Assembly: GCF_012027595.1 (NCBI RefSeq)
Contig: NZ_SNUR01000004.1
Location: forward strand, 105,196-169,195
Length of the DNA stretch: 64,000 nucleotides
Reading direction: 5' to 3'
From: Thermococcus sp. Bubb.Bath
Lineage (GTDB): Archaea; Methanobacteriota_B; Thermococci; Thermococcales; Thermococcaceae
In this document: positions 1 to 9,000 of the stretch, piece after piece
Layout of the letters: each line of letters begins with the position of its first letter
Numbering within the stretch: position 1 is the stretch's first letter
Position numbers and translations under genes: made by a program
The notes under the pieces: generated by a model
The model's input: only the letters and a program-made list of their open reading frames with translations
Told to the model about the DNA's origin: nothing
Database searches by the model: none

Positions 1-260
1 TCTTCCCGAAGACCGGCCTTAAGGTCAGAAACGAGTGGAAGGAGTTCGAGATAAGGAACTTCTACAAGGTTGAAGTTCCCAAGGGGCTTCCAGAGCTTGA
101 GAAGGGATGCCTCTGTGCCGCCGTGCTGAGGGGCCTGGCAATGCCAACGGACTGCCCGCACTTCGGAAAAGACTGCACGCCGAGGCATCCAATAGGGCCC
201 TGCATGGTGTCCTACGAGGGAAGCTGCAACGTGTTCTACAGGTACGGCGTGCTGTATTGA
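1..260 (+). CDS. hypD: HypD, hydrogenase maturation protein, C-terminal part
   Basis: This is the 3' end of a gene that begins before the window; about 86 codons are visible, ending in TGA at 258-260. The tail has the cysteine-rich C-terminus typical of HypD: a CLC motif followed by a C-x5-C pair around a DCPHFGKDC stretch, then PIGPCMVSYEGSC. HypD is an iron-sulfur scaffold on which, with HypC, the Fe(CN)2CO unit of [NiFe] hydrogenases is built in the cytoplasm. Its position directly before hypF and hypE fits a maturation cluster. The missing N-terminus cannot be assessed. Confidence 0.9.
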   Translation, partial: FPKTGLKVRNEWKEFEIRNFYKVEVPKGLPELEKGCLCAAVLRGLAMPTDCPHFGKDCTPRHPIGPCMVSYEGSCNVFYRYGVLY

Positions 261-268
261 CACCAGAG

Positions 269-319
269 GTTGGAAACTCCCCTATCGTTTTCAACTTTTG
301 GTTTTGGAAAGGTATAAAG
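269..319 (+). promoter_or_regulatory. hypF promoter with two SurR-type boxes
   Basis: Two copies of GTTn3AAC lie between hypD and hypF: GTTGGAAAC at 269-277 and GTTTTCAAC at 287-295, with centres 18 bp apart. A TATA box (TATAAAG, 313-319) follows the second box after about 17 bp, and hypF starts at 352. GTTn3AAC is the known recognition core of SurR, the redox-responsive regulator of hydrogenase and sulfur genes in Thermococcales. The assignment of SurR here is inferred from the motif. Confidence 0.6.
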
Positions 320-351
320 ATTTAGAGGGACTGAGAGAAACGGTGGGAGGA

Positions 352-2670
352 ATGAAGGCATATCACATTCACGTTCAGGGAATCGTTCAGGCGGTAGGGT
401 TTCGGCCGTTCGTCTATCGGATAGCCCACGAGCACAACCTGGGGGGCTACGTCAAAAACCTCGGCGATGCGGGCGTTGAGATAGTCGTTGAGGGCAGGGA
501 AGGGGACATCGAGGCTTTTCTCCATGAGTTATATAAGAAAAAACCACCTCTGGCAAGGATTGACAGGATTGAGAAGAAGGAGATCCCACCGCAGGGATTC
601 GACCGCTTTTACATCGAGAAAAGCTCCAAGGGCGGAAAGGGCGGGGACTCAATAATTCCGCCGGACATAGCGATCTGCGATGACTGCCTCAGGGAGCTCT
701 TTGACCCAACCAACAAGCGCTACATGTACCCCTTCATCGTCTGTACAAACTGCGGGCCGAGGTTCACAATAATTGAAGACCTCCCATACGACCGCGAGAA
801 CACCACGATGAAAGAATTTCCCATGTGCGACTTCTGCCGGAGCGAGTACGAGGATCCGCTCAACAGGCGCTACCACGCCGAGCCAATAGCCTGCCCCGTC
901 TGCGGACCCTCTTACAGGCTCTACACCAGCAATGGACAGGAGATACACGGAGACCCGCTCAGGAAAGCGGCTGAACTCATAGACAAGGGCTACATCGTGG
1001 CCATTAAGGGGATAGGTGGAATACATTTAGCATGTGACGCCACAAGGGAGGACGTCGTGGCCGAGCTTAGAAGGAGAACCTTCAGACCACAGAAGCCCTT
1101 CGCTATAATGGCCAAAGACATTGAGACCATAAAGAGCTTCGCCTATGTGAGCCCGGAGGAAGAAGAGGAGCTGACCTCCTACAGGCGTCCAATAATAACG
1201 CTCCGCAAGAGAGAGCCCTTCCCGCTCCCCGAGAACCTTGCACCCGGCCTCCACACAATCGGAGTCATGCTTCCCTACGCTGGAACCCACTACATCCTCT
1301 TCCACTGGAGCAAGACGCCGGTTTATGTGATGACCTCGGCCAACTACCCCGGAATGCCGATGGTTAAGGACAACGAGAAGGCCCTTGATGAACTTAAAGA
1401 TATGGCAGACTACTTCCTCCTCCACAACAGGAAGATTCTGAACAGGGCCGACGACAGCGTGATAAGGTTCGTTGACGGGAAGAGGGCAGTTATAAGGCGC
1501 TCGCGCGGCTTCGTGCCCCTTCCGATAGAGATACCCTTCGAGTACAACGGCCTGGCAGTTGGGGCGGAACTCATGAATGCCTTCGGCGTGGCAAAGAACA
1601 GAAAGGTCTACTCGAGCCAGTACATAGGCAACACCGGAAAGGTCGAAGTCCTCGAGTTCATGAGGGAGGCGATAGCCCACTTCCAGAAGATTCTGAGGGT
1701 TAAGAACCTCGATCTCATAATAGCCGATCTTCACCCGATATACAACACAACGAAGCTGGCCATGGAAATAGCGAACGAGCTGAACATCGAGCTCCTACAG
1801 GTTCAGCACCACTACGCCCACATAGCGAGCGTCATGGCAGAGAAAAACCTGGATTCAGCGATAGGGATAGCGCTCGACGGCGTTGGCTACGGGACCGATG
1901 GGAACACCTGGGGCGGCGAAGTCCTTTATCTGGGGTACGAGGACGTTGAGAGGCTGGCCCACATCGACTACTATCCGCTCCCCGGCGGGGATCTGGCGAG
2001 CTACTATCCACTGAGGGTGTTGATGGGAATACTGAGCAAGGTCTATTCGATTAACGAGCTTGAAGGAGTCATAGCCCACTGCTGTCCAAAGGCCATTGAG
2101 AGCCTCAAGTACGGGAGGGTCGAGTTCAACGTGGTTCTAAACCAGCTCGCCAAGGGTATAAACACCGCCTACGCCTCATCGACGGGAAGGGTTCTCGACG
2201 CAATAGCGGTTCTCCTCAACGTCGCCTACAGGAGGCACTACGAAGGAGAGCCAGCCATGAAGCTTGAGAGCTTCGCCTGCAAGGGCAAGAACGATCTGAA
2301 GTTCGAGGTTCCGGCCGAAGGAGAGCTGATTAAGGTTGAGAGTCTGTTCGAGCAGATCCTTGAGGCAATTGAGGGGGCATCACCAGCGGACATAGCTTAC
2401 TCAGTCCACTTAGCTCTCGCGAGGGCCTTCGCTCAAACGGCGGTAGAGAAAGCCAGAGAGTTCGGCGTGAAGAACGTTGCCCTGAGCGGCGGAGTTGCAT
2501 ACAACGAGCTCATAACCAAGACGGTAAGGAAGGTCGTGGAGGCGAACGGGCTAAACTTCCACGTCACAACAGAAGTACCGAGGGGCGACAACGGAGTAAA
2601 CGTCGGCCAGGCATTCCTTGGAGGCCTCTACCTCGAAGGCTATCTGACGAAGGAGGACTTAATGCTGTGA
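352..2670 (+). CDS. hypF: HypF, carbamoyltransferase for hydrogenase maturation
   Basis: The 772-aa protein makes the thiocarbamate precursor of the hydrogenase cyanide ligands from carbamoyl phosphate and ATP, delivering it to HypE. The domain order is complete. An acylphosphatase domain comes first (VQGIVQAVGFRPFVYR, residues 8-23). Four CxxC pairs forming two zinc fingers follow (about 105-185), then a YrdC-like domain with KGIGGIHLACDA, and a C-terminal Kae1-like domain with HHYAHIASV and LDGVGYGTDG. The ATG at 352 was chosen because GGTGGGAGG precedes it; an in-frame extension to 298 would overlap the promoter. The stop at 2670 is 47 bp before the MNT gene. Confidence 0.96.
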   Translation: MKAYHIHVQGIVQAVGFRPFVYRIAHEHNLGGYVKNLGDAGVEIVVEGREGDIEAFLHELYKKKPPLARIDRIEKKEIPPQGFDRFYIEKSSKGGKGGDSIIPPDIAICDDCLRELFDPTNKRYMYPFIVCTNCGPRFTIIEDLPYDRENTTMKEFPMCDFCRSEYEDPLNRRYHAEPIACPVCGPSYRLYTSNGQEIHGDPLRKAAELIDKGYIVAIKGIGGIHLACDATREDVVAELRRRTFRPQKPFAIMAKDIETIKSFAYVSPEEEEELTSYRRPIITLRKREPFPLPENLAPGLHTIGVMLPYAGTHYILFHWSKTPVYVMTSANYPGMPMVKDNEKALDELKDMADYFLLHNRKILNRADDSVIRFVDGKRAVIRRSRGFVPLPIEIPFEYNGLAVGAELMNAFGVAKNRKVYSSQYIGNTGKVEVLEFMREAIAHFQKILRVKNLDLIIADLHPIYNTTKLAMEIANELNIELLQVQHHYAHIASVMAEKNLDSAIGIALDGVGYGTDGNTWGGEVLYLGYEDVERLAHIDYYPLPGGDLASYYPLRVLMGILSKVYSINELEGVIAHCCPKAIESLKYGRVEFNVVLNQLAKGINTAYASSTGRVLDAIAVLLNVAYRRHYEGEPAMKLESFACKGKNDLKFEVPAEGELIKVESLFEQILEAIEGASPADIAYSVHLALARAFAQTAVEKAREFGVKNVALSGGVAYNELITKTVRKVVEANGLNFHVTTEVPRGDNGVNVGQAFLGGLYLEGYLTKEDLML

Positions 2671-2675
2671 GAAAG

Positions 2676-2683
2676 GATATAAG
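2676..2683 (+). promoter_or_regulatory. Probable TATA box for the MNT-HEPN-hypE unit
   Basis: GATATAAG lies just after the hypF stop, preceded by the purine-rich GAAAG expected of a BRE. It is about 35 bp before the MNT start at 2718, normal archaeal geometry. It suggests that the next three genes have their own promoter as well as readthrough from hypF. Confidence 0.45.
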
Positions 2684-2717
2684 AGATAATGACTTAGAGG
2701 TTTCGGGGAGAGCGCGA

Positions 2718-3044
2718 ATGCCGATACTTCAAAAGGGTGAGCTTGAGGAAATACTCAAAGAGGTAAAGGCAAAGCTCCAGGAAATCCTTGGAGATAACTT
2801 AGTTGAGGTCATCCTCTTCGGCTCCTACGCGAGGGGGGAAGCTGAAGAGTGGAGCGACGTCGACGTGCTGGTTGTCGTGAAGCAGTGGCCAACGCTCGAG
2901 GAGCTTGACAGGATGGCAGAGGCGACCAATGAATATGCCATCGAAAAAGGAGTTGTGATATCACTAATACCCTATGTCGAGAAACCGGCCATGAGCTCGG
3001 ATCCACTAATCCTTAACGTGATGCGGGAGGGCATAAAGGTATGA
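2718..3044 (+). CDS. Minimal nucleotidyltransferase (MNT) domain protein
   Basis: A 108-aa protein with the nucleotidyltransferase signature GSYARGEAEEWSDVDVLVV (about residues 34-52): the GSxxxG turn followed by the paired aspartates SDVDV that bind metal. MNT proteins of this size pair with HEPN partners, and the next gene, overlapping by ATGA, is such a partner. In characterised HEPN/MNT modules the MNT protein AMPylates and silences the HEPN toxin; whether this pair does so is inference. The ATG at 2718 is preferred over an upstream in-frame codon overlapping hypF. The pair's location inside a hyp gene cluster is odd. Confidence 0.8.
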   Translation: MPILQKGELEEILKEVKAKLQEILGDNLVEVILFGSYARGEAEEWSDVDVLVVVKQWPTLEELDRMAEATNEYAIEKGVVISLIPYVEKPAMSSDPLILNVMREGIKV

Positions 3045-3433
3045 TCGATTATCAACCCATAATACGCAAGGCCGAGAAAAGTCTGGAGGCCGCTAAGGCT
3101 CTTCTAAAAACAGGGGCCTATGAATTCGCCCTTTCCAGGGCGTATTACACGATGTTCTACTGCGCAGAGACACTCCTGTTAACAAAAGACATCTCGGTTT
3201 CGAAACACTCTGCCGTCATAGCACTCCTTGGAAGAGAGTTTGTGAAAACTGAGGAGGTTCCTCATAGGTTCTTTACCTATCTGAGGCTGGCCTTCCAGCT
3301 TAGACAGGTGGCAGATTATTCCTTTAAGAATAACCTGTCAGAGGAAGACGCCAGAGTTCAAATCGAAAGGGCCAAGGAGTTTTTAGACTTTACGCGCTCA
3401 TACCTGAAGGAAAAAGGTCTGCTGGGGGATTGA
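3041..3433 (+). CDS. HEPN domain protein, partner of the MNT gene
   Basis: A 130-aa mostly helical protein with the HEPN pattern SRAYYTMFYCAETLL (about residues 30-44) and a later LRQVADYSF segment. The start overlaps the MNT stop (ATGA, 3041-3044), so the two are translationally coupled. HEPN proteins are often ribonucleases with an Rx4-6H motif. I do not see a clear Rx4-6H here, as the arginine before VADY is not followed by a suitably placed histidine. It may therefore be a non-nucleolytic member or use another residue. It ends 1 nt before hypE. Confidence 0.78.
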   Translation: MIDYQPIIRKAEKSLEAAKALLKTGAYEFALSRAYYTMFYCAETLLLTKDISVSKHSAVIALLGREFVKTEEVPHRFFTYLRLAFQLRQVADYSFKNNLSEEDARVQIERAKEFLDFTRSYLKEKGLLGD

Positions 3434-3434
3434 A

Positions 3435-4451
3435 ATGGACGAAAAGATAAAGCTCGAACACGGAGCCGGTGGAGAGATAATGGAAGACTTCCTAAGGGAC
3501 GTCGTCCTCAAGACCCTAACCCTGAAATCCGCTGGAGGCATAGGGCTTGATGCACTCGACGACGGAGCCACAATACCCTTCGGGGACAAGCACATCGTCT
3601 TCACGATAGACGGGCACACGGTAAAGCCTCTCTTCTTCCCCGGAGGGGACATTGGTCGCCTAGCGGTCAGCGGGACGGTAAACGATCTGGCCGTTATGGG
3701 TGCGAAGCCAGTAGCGCTGGCGAACTCGATGATAATCGGCGAGGGCCTCGACATGGAAATTCTAAAGAGGGTTCTCAAGTCGATGGACGAGACGGCAAGG
3801 GAAGTCCCTGTCCCGATAGTCACGGGCGACACTAAGGTCGTTGAAGATAAGATAGAGATGTTCGTGATAACGGCCGGAATAGGGATAGCCGAACACCCGG
3901 TAAGCGATGCAGGGGCAAAGATCGGGGACGTTGTTTTGGTCAGCGGGACGATAGGAGACCACGGCATAGCCCTGATGAGCCACAGGGAAGGTATAGCCTT
4001 CGAGACCGGGCTCAAGAGCGACGTCGCACCGATATGGGACGTTATCAAAGCGGTTGCCGATGCAATCGGCTGGGAGAAGGTTCACGCGATGAAAGACCCT
4101 ACGAGAGCCGGCTTGAGCAATGCGCTCAACGAGATAGCAAGCAAGAGCAACGTTGGAATCCTCGTGAGGGAAGCAGATATTCCGATAAGGCCCGAGGTGA
4201 GAGCTGCCAGCGAGATGCTCGGGATAAGCCCCTACGATGTCGCCAACGAGGGCAAAGTTGTCATGGTTGTCGCAAGGGACTACGCAGAGGATGCCCTTGA
4301 AGCTATGAGAAAAACGGAGAAAGGTAAGAACGCCGCGATAATCGGTGAGGTCATAGAGGACTACCGCGGCAAAGTTCTTCTTGAGACAGGGATAGGTGGA
4401 AAGAGGTTCATGGAACCTCCCGAAGGAGACCCCGTTCCAAGGATCTGTTAG
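3435..4451 (+). CDS. hypE: HypE, thiocarbamate dehydratase for hydrogenase maturation
   Basis: A 338-aa full-length HypE. It carries the PurM-like N-terminal motif HGAGGE (residues 9-14), DDGATI, and the invariant C-terminal PRIC tail whose cysteine receives the carbamoyl group from HypF. HypE dehydrates this ATP-dependently to thiocyanate and donates cyanide to iron on HypCD. It follows the HEPN gene after 1 nt and ends convergently with acs, overlapping by 4 bases (4448-4451). Confidence 0.96.
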   Translation: MDEKIKLEHGAGGEIMEDFLRDVVLKTLTLKSAGGIGLDALDDGATIPFGDKHIVFTIDGHTVKPLFFPGGDIGRLAVSGTVNDLAVMGAKPVALANSMIIGEGLDMEILKRVLKSMDETAREVPVPIVTGDTKVVEDKIEMFVITAGIGIAEHPVSDAGAKIGDVVLVSGTIGDHGIALMSHREGIAFETGLKSDVAPIWDVIKAVADAIGWEKVHAMKDPTRAGLSNALNEIASKSNVGILVREADIPIRPEVRAASEMLGISPYDVANEGKVVMVVARDYAEDALEAMRKTEKGKNAAIIGEVIEDYRGKVLLETGIGGKRFMEPPEGDPVPRIC

Positions 4452-6388
4452 TGCATCTCGAAGCCTTCCAGGGCTTTCTTCACTTCTTCCACGCTGGCCT
4501 CGTCTTCGAGCGTTGAGAGATCCCCGAGACCCTTTCCGGTTGCGAGGGCTTTTAGAACCCTGCGCATTATCTTTCCGCTCCTAGTCTTGGGCAGTTTGTT
4601 GACGAAAAAGACCTCCGCCGGAGCCGCTATCGGGCCGAGCACTTCTCTGACATAGTTTATGAGCTCCTTCTTCAGCCCCTCAGTTGGGGCGTAGCCTTCC
4701 TTTAGTATGACGAAGGCCACCGGAACCTCACCCTTTATCTCGTCGGGCCTTCCTATTGCAGCCGCTTCCGCAACAGCTGGGTGAAGAACGAGGGCGTGCT
4801 CTATCTCGGCAGTTCCGATCCTGTGGCCAGAGACGTTGAGAACCTCGTCGGCCCTGCCGAATATCCAGAAATAGCCGTCCCCGTCCTTCATTGCATAGTC
4901 GGCCGGATAGTATACCCAGACTCCCTCTTCCGGCTTGCTGAAGCGCTTCCAGTAGGTTCTTATGTAGCGCTCGTCGTTGCCCCAGATGCCGAGGAGCATT
5001 CCCGGCCAGGGCTTCTTAGTGACGAGGTAGCCCCTCTCACCTGGCTTCGCTGGTTCGCCTTCCGACGTGAAAACATCTGCATCAACGCCGAGGCCGGGGA
5101 AGGTGGCTGAACCGGGCTTGAGCGGTGGAAGCTGTATTCCGGCAGATGTGTATATCATGTAGCCGCCCGTCTCGGTCTGCCACCATGTGTCTATTATCGG
5201 GCAGCGTCTTCCGCCGACGATCTCGTAGTACCACTTCCAAGCACCGGGGTTGATCGGCTCACCGACTGAACCGAGCAGGCGGAGGGAAGAGAGGTCGTGC
5301 TTTTTCACCCACTCGTCTCCGTAGCGCATGAGCATCCTTATCGCCGTCGGAGCCGTGTAGAATATCGTGACTCCGTGCTTCTCTATCAGTTCCCAAGGTT
5401 TATCGGGCTTGGGGTAGTTCAGAGCCCCCTCGTACATCATAACGGTTAATCCGAGGGTAAGCGGGCCGTAGACGAGGTAGCTGTGGCCGGTGATCCAGCC
5501 TACATCTGCAGTATTCCAGAAGAGGTCGCTCTCGGTTATTCCCCACGCCCACTGCATCGTCTTGGCAACATAGACGAGATAGCCGCCTGTGGAGTGGACG
5601 ATACCCTTCGGCGTTCCGGTCGTTCCGCTCGTGTAAAGGATGAAGAGCGGGTGGTTGCTCTCGACCGGGACTGGTTCAACGTACCTCTCGGCCCCCTCAA
5701 GGAGGTTCTGCCAGTAGTAGTCCCTTTCCTCAACCATGTTGACATCGTTTTCAGAGCGCTTGAGCACCACAACGCTCTCGACGCTCGGGGTTTCAAGGAG
5801 GGCCTTGTCAACTATCTCCTTGAGGTTTAGGGTCTTTCCACGCCTGTAGAGGTAGTCGGCGGTTATGACAACCTTGGCCTTTGCGTCATTTATTCTAGTA
5901 GCCAACGCTTCAGCCGAGAAGCCAGAGAACACAACGCTGTGGATTGCTCCAATCCTCGCGCTGGCCAGCATCGCTATTACAACTTCAGGAACGAGGGGCA
6001 TGTAGATGACTACCCTATCGCCCTTCTCAACGCTTAGGTTCTTGAGGACTGATGCAAAGCGGTTCACCTCGCGGTAGAGCTCGTAGTACGTGAGTGTCCT
6101 CGTTTCTCCCTTTTCGCTCTCCCAGATTATTGCCGCCCTGTTCCTCTTTCCCGCCTTGATGTGCCTGTCGAGGGCGTTGTAGCTGGCGTTGAGCTGGCCT
6201 CCAACGAACCAGCGGAAGAGAGGAGCCTTCGAGTCGTCAAGGACTTTCTCCCACGTCTTGAACCAGTCGAGAATTTTCGCCTGTTCCCCCCAGAACTCCT
6301 CGAGGTTCTCAATGGACCTCCTGTGCTCCTCCCTGAAGGACTGCAGTGGGATGTACTTCTCCTCTAGAAACCCTTCTCCTACCTGCAC
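4448..6388 (-). CDS. acs: Acetyl-CoA synthetase (AMP-forming)
   Basis: A 646-aa adenylate-forming enzyme that activates acetate to acetyl-AMP and then acetyl-CoA. Visible motifs are the N-terminal ACS domain with FFWG-like LEEFWGEQ, the P-loop [15 protein letters not shown] (about residues 253-267), the TWWQTETGG signature, [18 protein letters not shown], and the C-terminal [11 protein letters not shown] containing the catalytic lysine. The start is GTG at 6388, preceded by GGGGAGGTGAT with good spacing. Thermococcales make acetate mainly with ADP-forming enzymes, so this AMP-forming enzyme may act in the opposite, assimilatory direction. It could prefer another short acyl acid. Confidence 0.9.
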   Translation of the reverse strand: MQVGEGFLEEKYIPLQSFREEHRRSIENLEEFWGEQAKILDWFKTWEKVLDDSKAPLFRWFVGGQLNASYNALDRHIKAGKRNRAAIIWESEKGETRTLTYYELYREVNRFASVLKNLSVEKGDRVVIYMPLVPEVVIAMLASARIGAIHSVVFSGFSAEALATRINDAKAKVVITADYLYRRGKTLNLKEIVDKALLETPSVESVVVLKRSENDVNMVEERDYYWQNLLEGAERYVEPVPVESNHPLFILYTSGTTGTPKGIVHSTGGYLVYVAKTMQWAWGITESDLFWNTADVGWITGHSYLVYGPLTLGLTVMMYEGALNYPKPDKPWELIEKHGVTIFYTAPTAIRMLMRYGDEWVKKHDLSSLRLLGSVGEPINPGAWKWYYEIVGGRRCPIIDTWWQTETGGYMIYTSAGIQLPPLKPGSATFPGLGVDADVFTSEGEPAKPGERGYLVTKKPWPGMLLGIWGNDERYIRTYWKRFSKPEEGVWVYYPADYAMKDGDGYFWIFGRADEVLNVSGHRIGTAEIEHALVLHPAVAEAAAIGRPDEIKGEVPVAFVILKEGYAPTEGLKKELINYVREVLGPIAAPAEVFFVNKLPKTRSGKIMRRVLKALATGKGLGDLSTLEDEASVEEVKKALEGFEMH

Positions 6389-6484
6389 GGGTTATCACCT
6401 CCCCAGGTTAAGAGTTAGGTTTCCTTAAATTTCTTTCGGCATTCGTCAAAATGATAATCGACGAAAAACGGAAAAGAGTTAGGA

Positions 6485-6500
6485 CTGGCTAATTAGCCAG
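6485..6500. promoter_or_regulatory. 16-bp perfect palindrome upstream of acs
   Basis: CTGGCTAATTAGCCAG is self-complementary over all 16 bases. It lies in the 272-bp gap between acs (start 6388) and the CooC-like gene (end 6661), about 50 bp upstream of the likely acs TATA region (AAATTTAAGG on the minus strand near 6434). An operator for a dimeric regulator is plausible; the regulator is unknown. Confidence 0.4.
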
Positions 6501-6560
6501 AAAGCGAAAGTAGAATAGCCGTTTGTCGAAACAGGGGGCGATGAAGAACATTATTGCGTC

Positions 6561-6583
6561 AAAAAGGTCAAAAATTTGAAAAA
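6561..6583 (-). terminator. Oligo-T terminator after the CooC-like gene
   Basis: On the minus strand three runs of five T follow the CooC-like stop within 100 nt (complement of A runs at 6561-6565, 6570-6574 and 6579-6583). Archaeal RNA polymerase terminates at such runs without needing a hairpin. Confidence 0.5.
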
Positions 6584-6660
6584 TTTTGCGGTAAGATAAG
6601 CAAGTGTCCGTAAAAATTTTGGAAGGAGGCGTCAGAACGTCAAAGCTAGGACAAATGGAT

Positions 6661-7389
6661 TCATCCAACTATCGACTTCCAGAGCCTCTCAATCTGCTCG
6701 ATGGGCTCAACCTCTCTGCCGCTGAGGCTGTCAACGATGAAGTTCTGGTCGAAGGGTATGATGACGTCGGGCTTAACCGGCAGTTTTTCCTCAACACCTG
6801 GAATGGCCTTGTTGAGGACAAGGATATGCTTCAGGCCGAGGCTCTCGCTGAGATCGGCTATCTTCTTCGACAGCTCAATGGACTCCAGGGATGGCTCGGC
6901 CACGTCAACTACCACATCAACGTGCTTGTCAACGCCCCTGCCGAAGTGCTCTATTCCCGCCTCTGTATCGACGATAATAACCTCGTTCTCCTTGAGCTTT
7001 ATTCCCTCAAGGAGCTTTCTAGCGAGAAAGCCGTAGGGGCAGGCACAGCCCTCCTCGGCCTCCTCGATCTTCCCGATGGTCAGAACCGCAAGGTTGCCTT
7101 TCCTCGCAAGTATCTCCCCGGGAACCTCGTTAAGAGTCCATTTGAAAAGCTCCTCGTCGAGTTCTCCCTCTCCTTCAGCCGCCATGAGTATCTTGGCCCT
7201 CTTCTTTCCACCGAGGTGTTCTGCCAGAGTCTTGACCTTCGGGAGGCCGAGCATTCTGTAGAGACCCGGGTTTGACTCATCGGCGTCTATGATGAGGACG
7301 CGGTAGCCCTTTTCAGCTAGGTATTTGCCGAGCATGGCACTGATGGTGCTCTTCCCACAACCACCTTTTCCGGACACGAGGATCTTCAT
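6661..7389 (-). CDS. CooC-like P-loop ATPase
   Basis: A 242-aa MinD/ParA-superfamily ATPase with the deviant Walker A KGGCGKST (residues 8-15), IIDADESN, the [13 protein letters not shown] segment and a central GCACPYG. CooC proteins use a C-x-C motif at that place to bind metal and insert nickel into carbon monoxide dehydrogenase, so a metal-insertion or maturation role is likely. No CO dehydrogenase gene is in the window. The ATG at 7389 was chosen because GGTGATACG precedes it; ten extra codons upstream are unlikely. A minus-strand TATA (ATTTATAAAT, 7421-7430) supports this. Confidence 0.8.
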   Translation of the reverse strand: MKILVSGKGGCGKSTISAMLGKYLAEKGYRVLIIDADESNPGLYRMLGLPKVKTLAEHLGGKKRAKILMAAEGEGELDEELFKWTLNEVPGEILARKGNLAVLTIGKIEEAEEGCACPYGFLARKLLEGIKLKENEVIIVDTEAGIEHFGRGVDKHVDVVVDVAEPSLESIELSKKIADLSESLGLKHILVLNKAIPGVEEKLPVKPDVIIPFDQNFIVDSLSGREVEPIEQIERLWKSIVG

Positions 7390-7446
7390 GCGTATCACCA
7401 GTTTGAAGAATGATAGCACGATTTATAAATTGTTGGGTTTCCGATT

Positions 7447-7480
7447 GTTTTCAACCTTTTGTTCAGAAAAGCCGTATAAG
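7447..7480 (+). promoter_or_regulatory. SurR-type box and TATA before the cysteine desulfurase operon
   Basis: GTTTTCAAC (7447-7455) is a GTTn3AAC SurR core, followed after about 19 bp by GTATAAG (7474-7480) and the gene start at 7511. The same 9-mer and nearly the same spacing to TATA are found before hypF, so the two promoters share an architecture. Confidence 0.55.
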
Positions 7481-7510
7481 TCCCCTTTCCAACTTAAAAG
7501 TGGGGATAAC

Positions 7511-7804
7511 ATGATAATTTCAAAACCATGCGCCACAATGAGGGGAATCGTAATAAGTGGCTACTCCTGGGAGAAGCCGATAACGGTGGACCTAACGAAA
7601 ACGGCCCAGTGCCTTAGGGAGAGAGGATACACTGTGAAGAAGCTTCTTCCGGCGATGATGCTCATCGTCGAGATGGAGGGCTACGAAGTCAGCGTTTATC
7701 CGAGCGGGAAGATAATAGTTAAGCTCCTTGACGATGCAGAGCTTGGGAAGAAGATGGCCGAAACGGTTTACGACTGTGCTGGGGTTCTGGAGGTGGTCGC
7801 ATGA
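7511..7804 (+). CDS. Small conserved protein, possibly TBP-fold-like
   Basis: A 97-aa protein of unknown function. Its second half (MLIVEMEGYEVSVYPSGKI, about residues 50-68) resembles the beta-strand pattern of a TATA-binding-protein repeat, where a basic SGK turn is typical, but this is only a pattern-level likeness. It starts at ATG 7511 in the promoter with the SurR-type box and overlaps the cysteine desulfurase by ATGA (7801-7804), so the two are translationally coupled. A role linked to sulfur mobilisation is inferred from context. Two cysteines (C7, and C89 near the end) could carry sulfur or metal. Confidence 0.7.
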   Translation: MIISKPCATMRGIVISGYSWEKPITVDLTKTAQCLRERGYTVKKLLPAMMLIVEMEGYEVSVYPSGKIIVKLLDDAELGKKMAETVYDCAGVLEVVA

Positions 7805-9000
7805 GGATTCCGGACGATGTTAGAAAGGACATCCCGCTCACGAAAGAGGTCATATACTTTGACAACACTGCAACTTCTCTCACTCCAAAGCCCGTTGTTG
7901 ATGCAATGGACGAGTATTACCTGAAATACCGCGCAAACGTCCACAGGGGTGTCCACAGGCTCTCCCAGATAGCGACACACAAGTACGAGGAGAGCAGAAA
8001 AGCCGTTGCAGATTTCATAAACGCGAAGTTCGAGGAAGTAGTCTTCACGAAGAACACGAGCGAGAGCCTCAACCTCGTTGCCCTCGGACTGGAGCACCTC
8101 TTTAAGAAGGGGGACAAGATAGTGACGACACCCTACGAGCACCACTCGGATTTGCTCCCCTGGCAGAGGTTGGCGAGGGAGAAGGGCCTCCGGCTCGAAT
8201 TCATTGAAGGCGATCTGGAGGGCAACCTTGATCTGGCAGATGCAGAGAAGAAAATCAAAGGCGCTAAACTCGTAGCCGTCCAGCACGTCTCGAACGCCCT
8301 TGGCGTCATCCACGAGATCGAGAGGCTGGGGAAGATGGCGAAGGAGGAAGGTGCGATATTCGTTGTTGACGCCGCTCAGAGTGCCGGTCACATGGAAGTG
8401 GACGTTAAAAAGCTCCACGCAGACTTTCTGGGCTTTTCCGGGCACAAGGGGCCGATGGGGCCGACTGGGATTGGGGTACTTTACATCAACAGTGAATTCT
8501 TTGACATCTTCGAGCCGCCACTCATAGGTGGGGGAACTATCGAGGACGTCGACCTCTATTCATACAAGCTGACGGAGCCTCCGGAGCGCTTTGAGGCTGG
8601 GACTCCAAACATAGGAGGAGCCATAGGACTTGCCGCAGGAGTACGGTACGTCGAGAAGGTTGGGGCGGACAAGGTCGAGAAACAGGAGGGCAAGCTTGTC
8701 AAGCGCATCACAGAGGGTCTTGACGAGCTTGAAATTCCCTGGTATGGACCGAGAGACTTAAAGAAGCATGCTGGCGTCGTCAGCTTCAACGTCCCACCAT
8801 TGCACCCGCATGACGTTGCTGCAATCTTAGACGAACACAACATACTGGTAAGGAGCGGCCACCACTGTGCTCTCCCAGTTATGAAGAAGCTCGGAGTGGA
8901 GGGGACAGTTAGGGCCTCATTCCACGTCTACAACAGCGTTGAGGAGGTCGAGACGTTCCTCGGAGTTATGGAGGGGCTGGTAAAAGGTTTGAGGGGTTAA
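7801..9000 (+). CDS. Class V aminotransferase, SufS-type cysteine desulfurase
   Basis: A 399-aa PLP enzyme expected to release sulfur from cysteine for Fe-S cluster or thiolation pathways. It shows YFDNTATSLTP near the N-terminus, the PLP-binding lysine context FSGHKGPMGPTG (about residues 212-223), and the SufS-like active-site loop RSGHHCALP (about 351-359) with the catalytic cysteine. The first gene of the operon overlaps its start by 4 bases. Its stop overlaps the stop of the disrupted minus-strand gene 8997-9893. A selenocysteine lyase or related enzyme cannot be excluded. Confidence 0.88.
   Translation: MRIPDDVRKDIPLTKEVIYFDNTATSLTPKPVVDAMDEYYLKYRANVHRGVHRLSQIATHKYEESRKAVADFINAKFEEVVFTKNTSESLNLVALGLEHLFKKGDKIVTTPYEHHSDLLPWQRLAREKGLRLEFIEGDLEGNLDLADAEKKIKGAKLVAVQHVSNALGVIHEIERLGKMAKEEGAIFVVDAAQSAGHMEVDVKKLHADFLGFSGHKGPMGPTGIGVLYINSEFFDIFEPPLIGGGTIEDVDLYSYKLTEPPERFEAGTPNIGGAIGLAAGVRYVEKVGADKVEKQEGKLVKRITEGLDELEIPWYGPRDLKKHAGVVSFNVPPLHPHDVAAILDEHNILVRSGHHCALPVMKKLGVEGTVRASFHVYNSVEEVETFLGVMEGLVKGLRG

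Noticed and set aside
6604..7275. A 223-aa plus-strand frame opposite the CooC-like gene
   Set aside because: It mirrors the minus-strand coding gene, has no ribosome binding site and no recognisable domain.
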